Shown piece after piece: positions 25,235 through 33,728 of a stretch of DNA of 64,000 nucleotides. Within the stretch, counting starts at the first letter, position 1, and the number at the start of each line of letters is the position of its first letter. A model generated the notes under the pieces. The model did no database searches, was not told the DNA's origin, and saw only the letters and a list, made by a program, of their open reading frames with translations. The translations under genes were made by a program, and so were the position numbers. The DNA comes from Mucilaginibacter sp. Bleaf8 (GTDB taxonomy: Bacteria > Bacteroidota > Bacteroidia > Sphingobacteriales > Sphingobacteriaceae), in assembly GCF_018390515.1 (NCBI RefSeq), contig NZ_JAHBBK010000002.1, forward strand, positions 787,743-851,742, read 5' to 3'.

Positions 25235-25612
25235 ATGCCACAGCTGATACAAGTAAGTTTAATAGGCGCTGATTTTTTTGCACGACATGGCTATTACCCC
25301 GAAGAACAGATTTTAGGAAATCGCTTTCTGGTTGACATAGATGCACAGTTTGCGCCATTCGCCAATTTAGGCGATGACCAAATAAATAACACCCTCAATT
25401 ATGAGCAGCTAAACCTCATTGCCGAAGAGGAGATGAAACATCCCCGGCAATTGCTGGAAACGGTTGCTCAAAATATAGCCGACCAAATTATGCAGCAATT
25501 TCCTTATGTGTTACACCTTAAGGTAAGTGTTAAAAAAGTAAATCCACCGCTAAAAGGAATGGTTGCTGCTACCGCCGTTACGATCCTGATCAATCAGGAT
25601 AATAAAAGTTAA
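25235..25612 (+). CDS. folB: Dihydroneopterin aldolase
   Basis: Folate-pathway enzyme converting 7,8-dihydroneopterin to 6-hydroxymethyl-dihydropterin and glycolaldehyde. It is 125 aa. The N-terminal block FFARHGYYPEEQILGNRFLVDI and the central LNYEQL, with the glutamate of QLLETVAQ, are the family hallmarks. The end VSVKKVNPPLKG also fits. It overlaps the convergent thioesterase gene by 4 bp. Confidence 0.93.
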   Translation: MPQLIQVSLIGADFFARHGYYPEEQILGNRFLVDIDAQFAPFANLGDDQINNTLNYEQLNLIAEEEMKHPRQLLETVAQNIADQIMQQFPYVLHLKVSVKKVNPPLKGMVAATAVTILINQDNKS

Positions 25613-26055
25613 TTAGTATTGGTAATTAGCCCCGGTTCATCATACTCAATCATGCGCTGGCGCTCGCGTTCAGGAATCGGAATGGATTTGTTAGCTTTAT
25701 AGTCATAACTTATGCATACCGATTTACCTGTGGTGCATATCTCTTCGCCTTCGGGCGTAATTTTAACCACCACATAAATTACATCAAAGCTGCTGTTGCC
25801 TATGCGCGATGTGCGCAGGTAGCAAGCTATCTGATCGTCTATGGTAATTGGTTTCAGATAATTCACTTCCGAACGGCCTAATATTACGCCGGTACGCTCA
25901 TAGTCCCATTCCACAATTTCGCGCCAATACTTTAAGCGGGCAATTTCAAAAAAGGTTAAATAGATGGTGTTGCTTACGTTACCATAAGCGTCTATATCTG
26001 AAAAACGGATAGGAACTACCGTTTTGAACTTGTAATTGGATAAATCTTCAGTCAT
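25609..26055 (-). CDS. Hotdog-fold acyl-CoA thioesterase
   Basis: A 148-residue protein of the 4-hydroxybenzoyl-CoA thioesterase/YbgC type. The catalytic aspartate sits in RFSDIDAYGNVSN (about 17-29), followed by the long helix FFEIARLKYWRE and EVNYLKPI. It hydrolyses an acyl-CoA of unknown chain. It converges on folB. Confidence 0.88.
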   Translation of the reverse strand: MTEDLSNYKFKTVVPIRFSDIDAYGNVSNTIYLTFFEIARLKYWREIVEWDYERTGVILGRSEVNYLKPITIDDQIACYLRTSRIGNSSFDVIYVVVKITPEGEEICTTGKSVCISYDYKANKSIPIPERERQRMIEYDEPGLITNTN

Positions 26056-26128
26056 TTTATGACGTTTTGTCTTGTGAAAAAATATTTTTACGACACAATG
26101 TCTGTAAAAGCCTCAAAATAACCGTTGG

Positions 26129-26141
26129 TACAACAGTTGTA
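26129..26141. promoter_or_regulatory. Inverted repeat upstream of hsp20
   Basis: TACAAC-A-GTTGTA, a perfect 6-bp pair around one base, 48 nt before the hsp20 ATG. Candidate operator for a stress regulator. Confidence 0.35.
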
Positions 26142-26175
26142 TAACTAACAACGAAAATATAAAAAGAAACTTTTT

Positions 26176-26181
26176 AGGAGG
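26176..26181 (+). promoter_or_regulatory. Strong Shine-Dalgarno site of hsp20
   Basis: AGGAGG, 8 nt before the ATG. Genes of this phylum rarely carry such a site, and none of the other genes I checked here has a comparable one. Confidence 0.7.
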
Positions 26182-26189
26182 ATATAAAA

Positions 26190-26633
26190 ATGACATTAGT
26201 AAAATTTAATAACGGCCAAAGAAATCAGGTAGTAGCTCCACGCTTTAACGATGTATTTGATTCAATCTTTAACGATTCTTTCATCAAAAACACACCTCAG
26301 TTAACTAAAGTACCAGCTGTAAACATTGCAGAAACTGAAAACAGCTTCTCAATTGAACTTGCAGTACCTGGTATGAAAAAAGAAGACTTCAAAATCAGCC
26401 TGGATAAAAACGTGTTGAGCGTTGCCGCTGATGTGAAGAAAGACGAAACTGCTGAAACTAAAAAATACAACAAAAAAGAATTCAGCTACGCTTCATTCAC
26501 CCGTTCTTTCACCTTACCTGAAATCGTAGATCAGGCCAATATTGAAGCTGCCTACGTTGATGGCATCCTGACCCTGACCTTGGCTAAAAAAGAAGAAGCC
26601 AAAGTGCAAACCCGCGAAATCGCAGTTAAATAA
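26190..26633 (+). CDS. Hsp20/alpha-crystallin small heat-shock protein
   Basis: ATP-independent chaperone (147 aa) that holds unfolding proteins. The alpha-crystallin domain spans about 40-130, with VNIAETENSFSIELAVPGMK at its start and the conserved AAYVDGILTLTL near its end. The C-terminal tail lacks a clear IXI motif (it ends TREIAVK). Codon use is biased to frequent triplets, consistent with high expression, as is the strong ribosome-binding site. Confidence 0.95.
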   Translation: MTLVKFNNGQRNQVVAPRFNDVFDSIFNDSFIKNTPQLTKVPAVNIAETENSFSIELAVPGMKKEDFKISLDKNVLSVAADVKKDETAETKKYNKKEFSYASFTRSFTLPEIVDQANIEAAYVDGILTLTLAKKEEAKVQTREIAVK

Positions 26634-26677
26634 GATAAAGATTTGTCTTCATAATAGGTTGTTGGTTTAGTTTGATT

Positions 26678-26711
26678 AAGGCCGTTCCGTAACCGGAGCG
26701 GCCTTTTTTTT
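26678..26711 (+). terminator. Terminator of hsp20
   Basis: Hairpin AAGGCCGTTCCG-TAAC-CGGAGCGGCCTT with one wobble pair, followed by a run of T. Confidence 0.8.
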
Positions 26712-26729
26712 GCTATACCGGGCAGCCCG

Positions 26730-27221
26730 TTAGTTTCTCATGTTGATGTACTGTAGCGGTTGGCCAAAATCCTCACCGCGGCACAGGCTTATTACGGCTT
26801 GCAGATCGTCAAGCTTTTTGCCTTGTACACGTACCTGATCATCCATAATGGATGCCTGTACTTTCAGGCCGCTGTCTTTAATCTTTTTTACGATCTTTTT
26901 GGCTACCTCTTTATCAACGCCTTCTTTAATGCTGATTTCCTTGCGTATCATGTTGCCCGAGGCGTAATGCTCATCGCCAAAGTCAAGCGCTTTGGGGTCA
27001 AGTTGTTGCTTCAGCATGCGGCTGATGATCGAATCCTGAATGGCTTTCAGGCGCATATCATTCTCGGTTACAATAGTAATCTGGTTGGTTTTCTTATCCA
27101 GTTCAACCGCACTTTTTGAGTCGTTAAAATCGTAGCGGTTTAAAATTTCTTTTTTGGCGTTATTGATGGCATTATCTAATGTCTGGCCGTCAATCTTACT
27201 AACAATATCAAAAGATGGCAT
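26730..27221 (-). CDS. YajQ family nucleotide-binding protein
   Basis: A 163-residue protein of the YajQ (UPF0234) family; a Xanthomonas member binds cyclic di-GMP and acts in regulation. It starts PSFDIVSKIDGQTLDNAINNAKKE and ends with the RVQGKKLDDLQAVISL block, and is complete. Whether it binds c-di-GMP here is unknown; I see no GGDEF or EAL protein in the window. It has its own promoter and is divergent from ppk1. Confidence 0.92.
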   Translation of the reverse strand: MPSFDIVSKIDGQTLDNAINNAKKEILNRYDFNDSKSAVELDKKTNQITIVTENDMRLKAIQDSIISRMLKQQLDPKALDFGDEHYASGNMIRKEISIKEGVDKEVAKKIVKKIKDSGLKVQASIMDDQVRVQGKKLDDLQAVISLCRGEDFGQPLQYINMRN

Positions 27222-27254
27222 AGGTAAGTGTATTTAAAAATTAAGTGTCCCGTG

Positions 27255-27262
27255 CAAAGGTA
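27255..27262 (-). promoter_or_regulatory. -7 promoter box of the yajQ-family gene
   Basis: Reads TACCTTTG on the minus strand, matching TAnnTTTG, 33 nt before the ATG. Confidence 0.5.
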
Positions 27263-27306
27263 TACGTTGCTGCACACAATTAGTAAAACACACCTAAAAT
27301 ATTTAA

Positions 27307-27323
27307 GTTAATATTATATTAAC
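27307..27323. promoter_or_regulatory. 17-nt palindrome upstream of ppk1
   Basis: GTTAATAT-T-ATATTAAC, a perfect 8-bp pair around one base, 52 nt before the ppk1 ATG. Candidate operator of the polyphosphate operon. Confidence 0.45.
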
Positions 27324-27375
27324 ACGAAAATAGGCAGTTTTGCCACTATCATCGCCTTGTACTGAAATTATATAT

Positions 27376-29424
27376 ATGACCCCGAAAAAGATACCGTTAA
27401 TTAACAGAGAGATAAGCTGGTTATACTTCAACGATCGTGTGTTGCAGGAAGCGGCCGACCCGACCGTGCCGTTAATTGACCGTATTAAGTTTTTGGCCAT
27501 ATATTCATCTAACCTTGATGAGTTTTACCGGGTAAGGGTGGCTACCTTGAACCGTTTGGCTAACTTAAATGATAAAGCCAAGGCGGTTTTAGGTTACAAT
27601 CCTAAAAAAGTGCTGGCGCAAATTAAGCAGCTGGTGGTTAAGCTGGATAAGAAGTTTAACAACCTGTATGAAAATATTATTGTTAAGCAATTAGCTGAAA
27701 ATAAGATATTCATTTTGAATGAGCGGCAATTGAACGTAAGCCGTGGTACTTTCGTAAAACAATACTTTCGCGAAAAGGTGTTATCTACACTGGTGCCGGT
27801 AATGCTTGATCAGCAGGGGCCATTCCCTGAGCTGCGCGACAGGGCCATTTATTTTTTTGTAAAGCTGACTAAAGGTCGCAGAAACCGCTTTGCTTTAATT
27901 GAATTGCCGCGTACTGTGTCTCGGTTTTTGGTTCTGCCCGAAACTAATCAGTTAAAGTTTATCATTCTGCTTGATGATATTATTCGTTACAGCCTTGAAG
28001 ATATCTTCTTTATTTTTGAACATGACAGCATTGAGGCTTACTCGTTCCAGCTAACCCGCGATGCGGAGTTGGATCTGGATAGAGGAGTGAGCGAGAAGTT
28101 TATAGATGCCGTAGCCAAAAGTTTACAAAAGCGCAAAAAGGGTAAACCTATGCGTTTATTGTATGATGCCGATATGCCAGCCGATATGGTAAATTACTTG
28201 ACTACCAAAATTGGCATAGGCACAGAGAGCCTGATACCCGGCAGCCGATACCAAAACTTCAAGGATTTTATTGGTTTCCCTAACGTAGGCGGACCGGAGC
28301 TGGAGTACCCACGTTCACCAAGCTTAAAGGTAGAGGGACTGTCGTTCGGTAAAAGCCTGATCAGCCTGATTGCCACCAAAGATTATCTGGTAAGCACCCC
28401 TTACCAGTCTTTCGATTACATTCTTCATTTTTTGCGTGAGGCGGCTATAGACCCAAGGGTACAGGAAATCAGCATAGCCATTTATCGCTTGGCCGAAAAT
28501 TCGAGGGTGATGCATGCCTTAATCAACGCCGCCAAAAACGGTAAAAAAGTAAATTGCCTGATTGAATTGCGTGCCCGCTTTGATGAGCAAAACAATATAC
28601 AATGGAGCCGTAAGCTGGAAGAGGAAGGCATTAACGTGCTATATGGTATCCCGGGGTATAAGGTGCATGCCAAAATATGCTTGGTAACCCGCATGGAAAA
28701 AGGCAAGCCGGCTTACTATGCCTGTTTATCAACCGGTAACTATAACGAAAAAACGGCGCAGATTTATGCCGATCATACACTGCTTACCGCCAATAAAAAA
28801 ATTACCGGCGACTTGGTGGAGGTGTTTAGATCGCTTCATAAAAACACGCTGCCTAAAGGGCTCAAACATCTCATTATCTCGCCGGTTGACTCGCGTCCGG
28901 CTATTTACAAAATGATTGATAACGAGATCAGAAACGCTAAAGCAGGCAAGTCGGCCTACATGATTTTGAAGATGAATAGCCTGGCCGATGAGAGCCTGAT
29001 TGCTAAATTATACGAAGCGAGCAATGCCGGTGTTAAAATTCAACTGATTATACGCGGGATGTGCTGCCTGATTCCGGGACTGAAAGATTACAGCAAAAAC
29101 ATCAAGGTAATTAGTATCGTTGATAAATACCTGGAACATGCCCGTGTGCAAATATTTTGTAACGGCGGCAAAGAATTGATTTATTTAACTTCGGCTGATT
29201 TTATGACCCGTAATATCGATAACAGAGTAGAGGCCGGTTTTCCGATTTATGATGAAGAATTAAAACAGCAGATACGTGATATAGTTAATATACAATTACA
29301 GGATAACACAAAAGCCCGAGTAATTAACAATACCAACAGCAATAAATACCATAGAACTAAAACCGGTGTAGCGCACCGGGCACAAATAGAGATATACGAT
29401 TACCTGAAACAATTTAAAACATAA
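27376..29424 (+). CDS. ppk1: Polyphosphate kinase 1
   Basis: Makes long-chain polyphosphate from ATP, reversibly. It is 682 aa. It begins with the family block LINREISWLYFNDRVLQEA. The phosphorylated histidine is in YKVHAKICLV near 433. A second PLD-like half has the LEHARVQIFCNGG block near 590. I chose the ATG at 27376; a TTG twelve codons earlier is in frame but the family begins close to the ATG. It is followed 5 bp later by the exopolyphosphatase gene, so synthesis and breakdown are coexpressed. Confidence 0.96.
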   Translation: MTPKKIPLINREISWLYFNDRVLQEAADPTVPLIDRIKFLAIYSSNLDEFYRVRVATLNRLANLNDKAKAVLGYNPKKVLAQIKQLVVKLDKKFNNLYENIIVKQLAENKIFILNERQLNVSRGTFVKQYFREKVLSTLVPVMLDQQGPFPELRDRAIYFFVKLTKGRRNRFALIELPRTVSRFLVLPETNQLKFIILLDDIIRYSLEDIFFIFEHDSIEAYSFQLTRDAELDLDRGVSEKFIDAVAKSLQKRKKGKPMRLLYDADMPADMVNYLTTKIGIGTESLIPGSRYQNFKDFIGFPNVGGPELEYPRSPSLKVEGLSFGKSLISLIATKDYLVSTPYQSFDYILHFLREAAIDPRVQEISIAIYRLAENSRVMHALINAAKNGKKVNCLIELRARFDEQNNIQWSRKLEEEGINVLYGIPGYKVHAKICLVTRMEKGKPAYYACLSTGNYNEKTAQIYADHTLLTANKKITGDLVEVFRSLHKNTLPKGLKHLIISPVDSRPAIYKMIDNEIRNAKAGKSAYMILKMNSLADESLIAKLYEASNAGVKIQLIIRGMCCLIPGLKDYSKNIKVISIVDKYLEHARVQIFCNGGKELIYLTSADFMTRNIDNRVEAGFPIYDEELKQQIRDIVNIQLQDNTKARVINNTNSNKYHRTKTGVAHRAQIEIYDYLKQFKT

Positions 29425-29429
29425 TTACA

Positions 29430-30311
29430 TTGAGATACGGCGCAATTGATACAGGCTCGAATGCAGTAAGGCTGCTGATAGCCGACATAATTGAAAACGA
29501 TGGTTCGGTTACCTTCAAGAAAAATACATTGATACGCGTACCGCTGCGTTTGGGCGATGATGCGTTTCTAAACCAGCATATATCCGATAAAAAAGGGGAT
29601 GATATGGTGAAAACCATGCAGGCCTTCAAAAATTTGATGGATGTATACAAGGTGACCGACTATATGGCCTGTGCTACCTCGGCCATGCGCGAGGCAGATA
29701 ACGGACAGGAAATTGTAGCCCGTATAAAAAAGGAAGCCAACCTTGATCTAGAAATTATTCACGGCGAGCGCGAAGCCAGCATTATATATGCCAGCCACGT
29801 AGGTATTGAACTGGATGAAGATAAAAACTACCTGTATATTGATGTAGGTGGCGGTAGTACTGAGTTGTCCATATTTTCGGAAGGGGAGCTTGTTGCATCT
29901 CAATCATTCAATATCGGTACCATTCGTATTTTGGATAACCAGGACAAGGATGAAACCTGGAAAGAAATGAACGAGTTTGTACGCAAGCACACCAAAAGTT
30001 TTAAAACACTGTATGGCGTGGGTACCGGCGGTAATATCAACAAGCTTTTCAAAATGTCGGAAGAGAAGAACGGCGAGCCGTTGAGCTACAATAAGCTGAA
30101 ATCATTGTACAATTACCTGGGCTCATATTCGCTTAAAGATCGCATTAATGTATTGAAACTGAACCAGGACCGGGCCGATGTGATTATACCTGCCTGCGAA
30201 ATTTATACTACGGTAATGAAGTGGGCAAACATCAAACAAATCTATGTTCCGAGCGTGGGTATGGTGGATGGAATCATACAAACACTCATCGAGAAAAATT
30301 TGTTGAAATAA
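29430..30311 (+). CDS. ppx: Ppx/GppA exopolyphosphatase
   Basis: Hydrolyses terminal phosphate from polyphosphate, or the pppGpp gamma phosphate. It is 293 aa, the short two-domain form of the ASKHA fold. The first phosphate loop YGAIDTGSNAVRLLI begins at residue 3 and the second is YIDVGGGSTELSIF near 134. The start codon is TTG at 29430; the family begins exactly here and the next ATG would remove the first loop. It lies 5 bp after ppk1. Confidence 0.93.
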   Translation: MRYGAIDTGSNAVRLLIADIIENDGSVTFKKNTLIRVPLRLGDDAFLNQHISDKKGDDMVKTMQAFKNLMDVYKVTDYMACATSAMREADNGQEIVARIKKEANLDLEIIHGEREASIIYASHVGIELDEDKNYLYIDVGGGSTELSIFSEGELVASQSFNIGTIRILDNQDKDETWKEMNEFVRKHTKSFKTLYGVGTGGNINKLFKMSEEKNGEPLSYNKLKSLYNYLGSYSLKDRINVLKLNQDRADVIIPACEIYTTVMKWANIKQIYVPSVGMVDGIIQTLIEKNLLK

Positions 30312-30347
30312 AATTTAAAATTATTTTAATAATTAAAATATCTTTTC

Positions 30348-30355
30348 TACATTTG
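30348..30355 (+). promoter_or_regulatory. -7 box of a possible small RNA
   Basis: TACATTTG, identical to the rpmH box, preceded by some 40 bp that is almost all A and T. A clear -33 TTG at the usual spacing is missing. Confidence 0.5.
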
Positions 30356-30360
30356 TAATG

Positions 30361-30427
30361 CCCTCTCAAAGGGCATGTTTTTCATAGGTAGATGTAGGGT
30401 CGAGTACGAGTTATTCGACCCTTTTTT
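30361..30427 (+). ncRNA. Candidate small RNA between ppx and ubiX
   Basis: A unit of about 67 nt that starts right after the -7 box, folds a 5' hairpin (ATGCCCT-CTCAA-AGGGCAT, 30358-30376), and ends in a terminator. It holds no credible ORF. ubiX has its own -7 box after the terminator, so this is a separate unit. Alternatives are the ppx 3' end or a ubiX attenuator. Confidence 0.45.
30396..30427 (+). terminator. Terminator of the candidate small RNA or ppx
   Basis: AGGGTCGA (30396-30403) pairs with TCGACCCT (30415-30422), then a run of T. Confidence 0.8.
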
Positions 30428-30443
30428 GTGCCCGTAACTTTTT

Positions 30444-30451
30444 TAGCTTTG
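30444..30451 (+). promoter_or_regulatory. -7 promoter box of ubiX
   Basis: TAGCTTTG, matching TAnnTTTG, 21 nt before the ATG and downstream of the preceding terminator. Confidence 0.55.
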
Positions 30452-30472
30452 CGTTGTTAAATCGCAAACGTT

Positions 30473-31036
30473 ATGAAAAAGAAAATTGTAGTTGCCATTA
30501 CCGGGGCCAGTGGCGCCATTTATGCCCGCCTGTTATTATCGCAGCTGCAAAAGCTCCATAGCCAAATAGCCGAAGTTGGGATTGTTATGTCAAAAAACGC
30601 TATGCAGGTTTGGGAGTATGAGCTAGGAAACCAGGATTATCAGGATTTTCCGTTCGCTTACTATGATAAGCATGATTTTAATGCGCCCTTTGCATCCGGT
30701 TCTGCACGTTACGATACCATGGTAGTTATTCCCTGTTCAATGGGAACGCTTGGTCGTATTGCCGGTGGCGTATCTGACGATTTAGTAACCCGTGCTGCCG
30801 ATGTGATTTTAAAAGAGCGGCGCAAACTGATTTTGGTAGCTCGCGATACGCCGTTGAACCTGATACACATCCGCAACATGCAAACGGTTACCGAAGCCGG
30901 TGGCATTATATGTCCGGCTGTACCATCGTTCTATAGCTTGCCACAAACCATTGAAGATGTAGCCATGACCGTAGTTAGCCGCGTTGTTGACTTGATAGGG
31001 TTAGAGCATGAAAGCTACCGCTGGAATGAAGATTAG
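30473..31036 (+). CDS. ubiX: UbiX-family flavin prenyltransferase
   Basis: Attaches a dimethylallyl group to FMN to make the prenylated cofactor of UbiD decarboxylases. It is 187 aa. The FMN motif ITGASGAIYARLLL (about 9-22), PCSMGTLGRIAGGVSDDL (about 86-103) and the RDTPLNLIHIRNM block (about 123-135) are complete. It may serve menaquinone or aromatic acid decarboxylation; ubiD is not in the window. Confidence 0.94.
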   Translation: MKKKIVVAITGASGAIYARLLLSQLQKLHSQIAEVGIVMSKNAMQVWEYELGNQDYQDFPFAYYDKHDFNAPFASGSARYDTMVVIPCSMGTLGRIAGGVSDDLVTRAADVILKERRKLILVARDTPLNLIHIRNMQTVTEAGGIICPAVPSFYSLPQTIEDVAMTVVSRVVDLIGLEHESYRWNED

Positions 31037-31055
31037 CACAATTAAGCACATCATA

Positions 31056-31095
31056 TAAAGCGAAAGCCCACCTGCACAGGTGGGCTTTCGCTTTA
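31056..31095. terminator. Bidirectional terminator ubiX/lepB
   Basis: A 19-bp perfect inverted repeat built on AAAGCGAAAGCCCACCTG and its complement, between convergent genes. Confidence 0.85.
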
Positions 31096-31100
31096 CGGGT

Positions 31101-32219
31101 TTATTTAATAGGCTTTAAAATTCGATTCCACCTGATCTTATCTAAAAAAGTACCGCTTGAATCTGTACTCATAAAAGTAATCATCGCTTTACCTACAATA
31201 TGATCTTCGGGTACATAGCCCCAAAAGCGGGAATCGAGCGAGTTGTGACGGTTGTCGCCCATCATCCAGTAATAATTCATTTTAAAGGTGTAGGTGTTGG
31301 CTTTCTTGCCGTTAATATAAACATCACTACCTTCTGTTTTGAGCTGATTGTGTTCATATAACTCAATAGCTCTGCGATATAAGGTAAGTGTCGAATCGTT
31401 AAGCGTAATTGTCATCCCTGTTTTGGGCATTACCAATGGCCCATAGTTATCCAGATTCCATTTAAATTTTTCCTGATGCGGAAAAATGCTGGCATCGTAT
31501 ACGCCGGCCGGCTCCACCACAGGTGTAACACTTTTGATATTGGAATAGCTCTTAAATGTTGCAAGCTTATCATTGGGGATAATCATCTCAAAAGTATGGT
31601 CGTCTGGCTGCTGCAAAACCTCAATCTGTAAATCTTTCAGTACTTGTGGGTTTATTCCATTACCATCGGTTATTACCTTGTAGGATGTTTGTGCTTTGGG
31701 TGCAGTAGCGGCTGCTTCGCGATTGATGTAAACCTGGCCATTAATTATTTCTAATAAATCGCCGGGTGCGGCTTGGCAGCGCTTAATCAAAGCAGTGCGC
31801 ATGTCTACAGGGCGGTTGTAGGCGGGGTCAGCTTCTTCGGGTTTGTTAAACACTACAATATCGCCTTTCTTGAGCTCAGACACGCCGGGGAGCCGAAAGT
31901 AGGGGAGCTTGATGCCGTCCCAGTATGTTTTAACACTTCCCTCTGCAATTGTTGGCTCCATAAACGGAACCTGTATCGGCGTAAAAGGCATACGTGCGCC
32001 ATAACTGATTTTGCTTACAAATAGATAATCGCCGGTTAATAAAGTGCCTTCCATTGACCCTGACGGTATGGCGTAGGCAGAAAATAACAAACCTTTAACA
32101 AGCGTGGATACCACCAGGGCAAATAACAAGGCATCAAACCATTCTCTCGCAGTTGATTTTTTTGCCTTTGGCGTAGCTTCGTTATTTGGTGATAGCTCTC
32201 TCTTTAATTTCCAGTTCAT
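31101..32219 (-). CDS. lepB: Signal peptidase I
   Basis: Membrane-bound serine protease that cleaves signal peptides of exported proteins. It is 372 aa with one transmembrane segment (about 28-48). The catalytic serine is in IPSGSMEGTLL near 53-57 and the catalytic lysine in TALIKRCQAAPGD near 140. Box E is GDNRHNSLDSRFWG near 320. A long insertion (about 160-300) between the lysine and box E is usual in this phylum and accounts for the size. Confidence 0.95.
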   Translation of the reverse strand: MNWKLKRELSPNNEATPKAKKSTAREWFDALLFALVVSTLVKGLLFSAYAIPSGSMEGTLLTGDYLFVSKISYGARMPFTPIQVPFMEPTIAEGSVKTYWDGIKLPYFRLPGVSELKKGDIVVFNKPEEADPAYNRPVDMRTALIKRCQAAPGDLLEIINGQVYINREAAATAPKAQTSYKVITDGNGINPQVLKDLQIEVLQQPDDHTFEMIIPNDKLATFKSYSNIKSVTPVVEPAGVYDASIFPHQEKFKWNLDNYGPLVMPKTGMTITLNDSTLTLYRRAIELYEHNQLKTEGSDVYINGKKANTYTFKMNYYWMMGDNRHNSLDSRFWGYVPEDHIVGKAMITFMSTDSSGTFLDKIRWNRILKPIK

Positions 32220-32362
32220 GATACAAAGATTGGTTATGAGTTTGATTATGAATAGAGTAGAATGTTACAATTTAATTAGAAATAATTTAAAGCCATAAAA
32301 TCATGCTAATATCATATCCAGAGCAGAAGTTGTTAGTTGCCCTGCCAATACAGTAAAATTTT

Positions 32363-32370
32363 TATCTTTG
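32363..32370 (+). promoter_or_regulatory. -7 promoter box of mtaB
   Basis: TATCTTTG, matching TAnnTTTG, 10 nt before the ATG at 32381. A TTG lies 23 nt upstream of the box. Confidence 0.55.
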
Positions 32371-32380
32371 CAGATTGATA

Positions 32381-33700
32381 ATGAACAAGAAAGTCGCTTT
32401 TTACACACTGGGTTGCAAACTGAATTATTCAGAAACCTCGGCTATTGGCCGCATGTTTACCAATGCCGGATATCAAACGGTTGAGTTTACCGATAATCCT
32501 GATGTATATGTTATTAACACCTGCTCGGTAACCGAAAATGCTGATAAGAAATGTAAAAAGATTGTTAAAGAAGCGCTTAAAATATCACCTAACGCCTATG
32601 TAACCATTGTGGGTTGCTATGCGCAATTAAAGCCGCAGGAAATTGCCGAAATACCTGGGGTTGATATGGTGCTGGGCGCAGCTGAGAAATTCCAGCTGGT
32701 TGATTTTATTACCGATTTAACCAAGCAGCCGAAAACGCTGGTTTATAACCAGCCCGTATCCGAAGCAAATCAGTTTGTGTCTTCCTATTCGTTTGGCGAT
32801 CGTACCCGCACTTTTCTGAAAGTGCAGGACGGCTGCGATTATTCTTGCTCTTTCTGTACCATTCCGTTGGCGCGTGGTGCCAGCCGTAGCGATACCATTG
32901 AAAGCGCTGTGGCACAAGCCCGCGAAATTGCCGCGTCCGGTGTAAAAGAGATAGTGCTCACTGGTGTAAACCTGGGCGATTTCGGCATTCGCAACGGGCA
33001 GCGAGAGGATCGCTTTTTTGATTTGGTTAAGGCGTTGGATGAGGTAGAAGGTATTGACCGGTTCCGCATTTCATCTATTGAACCTAACCTGCTTACTGAT
33101 GATATCATTGAATTTGTAGCCACATCCAAACGCTTTGTGCCGCATTTCCACATCCCGCTGCAGTCTGGCTGCAACAAAATCTTATCTTTAATGCGTCGTC
33201 GCTACCGCCGGGAACTATATGCCGACAGGGTGGCAAAAATTAAGCAGCTTATGCCTGATTGTTGCATAGGTGTGGATGTGATAGTAGGCTTTCCAGGCGA
33301 AACCCGCGAAGATTTTATCGATACTTACAATTTCCTGAACGATCTGGATATTTCCTACCTGCACGTATTCACCTACTCGGAGCGTGAAAACACCCCTGCG
33401 GCCGAAATGGCCGGTTCGGTACCCGGCTCAACGCGTGCCGACAGGAGCAAGATGCTACACATCTTATCTGACAAAAAGCGTCGTGCTTTTTATGAATCGC
33501 AGATAGGTAAAACGGATGAAGTTTTGTTTGAAGGCGACAACAAAGAAGGCTTTATGCACGGCTTTACACGCAATTACGTAAAGGTGAAAGCCAAGTTTGA
33601 CCCGGTGTTGGTGAATGAGCTGAAAGCAGTTAAGCTAACTGCCATAGGTGCCGATGGCGATGTTGAAATTACCGAAGGCGAAGAGATATTAGTACATTAA
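32381..33700 (+). CDS. mtaB: tRNA t6A37 methylthiotransferase MtaB
   Basis: Radical-SAM enzyme that makes ms2t6A37 in tRNA from t6A. It is 439 aa. The N-terminal UPF0004 domain has three cluster cysteines ([26 protein letters not shown]). The radical-SAM CxxxCxxC is in [13 protein letters not shown] near 148-160, and a TRAM-like domain ends the protein. KLNYSE and the length point to MtaB rather than MiaB or RimO. I use the ATG at 32381; a TTG two codons earlier is in frame. TsaB, for the precursor step, is also in this window. Confidence 0.93.
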   Translation: MNKKVAFYTLGCKLNYSETSAIGRMFTNAGYQTVEFTDNPDVYVINTCSVTENADKKCKKIVKEALKISPNAYVTIVGCYAQLKPQEIAEIPGVDMVLGAAEKFQLVDFITDLTKQPKTLVYNQPVSEANQFVSSYSFGDRTRTFLKVQDGCDYSCSFCTIPLARGASRSDTIESAVAQAREIAASGVKEIVLTGVNLGDFGIRNGQREDRFFDLVKALDEVEGIDRFRISSIEPNLLTDDIIEFVATSKRFVPHFHIPLQSGCNKILSLMRRRYRRELYADRVAKIKQLMPDCCIGVDVIVGFPGETREDFIDTYNFLNDLDISYLHVFTYSERENTPAAEMAGSVPGSTRADRSKMLHILSDKKRRAFYESQIGKTDEVLFEGDNKEGFMHGFTRNYVKVKAKFDPVLVNELKAVKLTAIGADGDVEITEGEEILVH

Positions 33701-33728
33701 TATTATATTCGCTTCAAAATACGACCTG

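Noticed and set aside
30375..30437. 20-codon ORF in the candidate small RNA
   Set aside because: It reads through the terminator hairpin and has no signs of coding.
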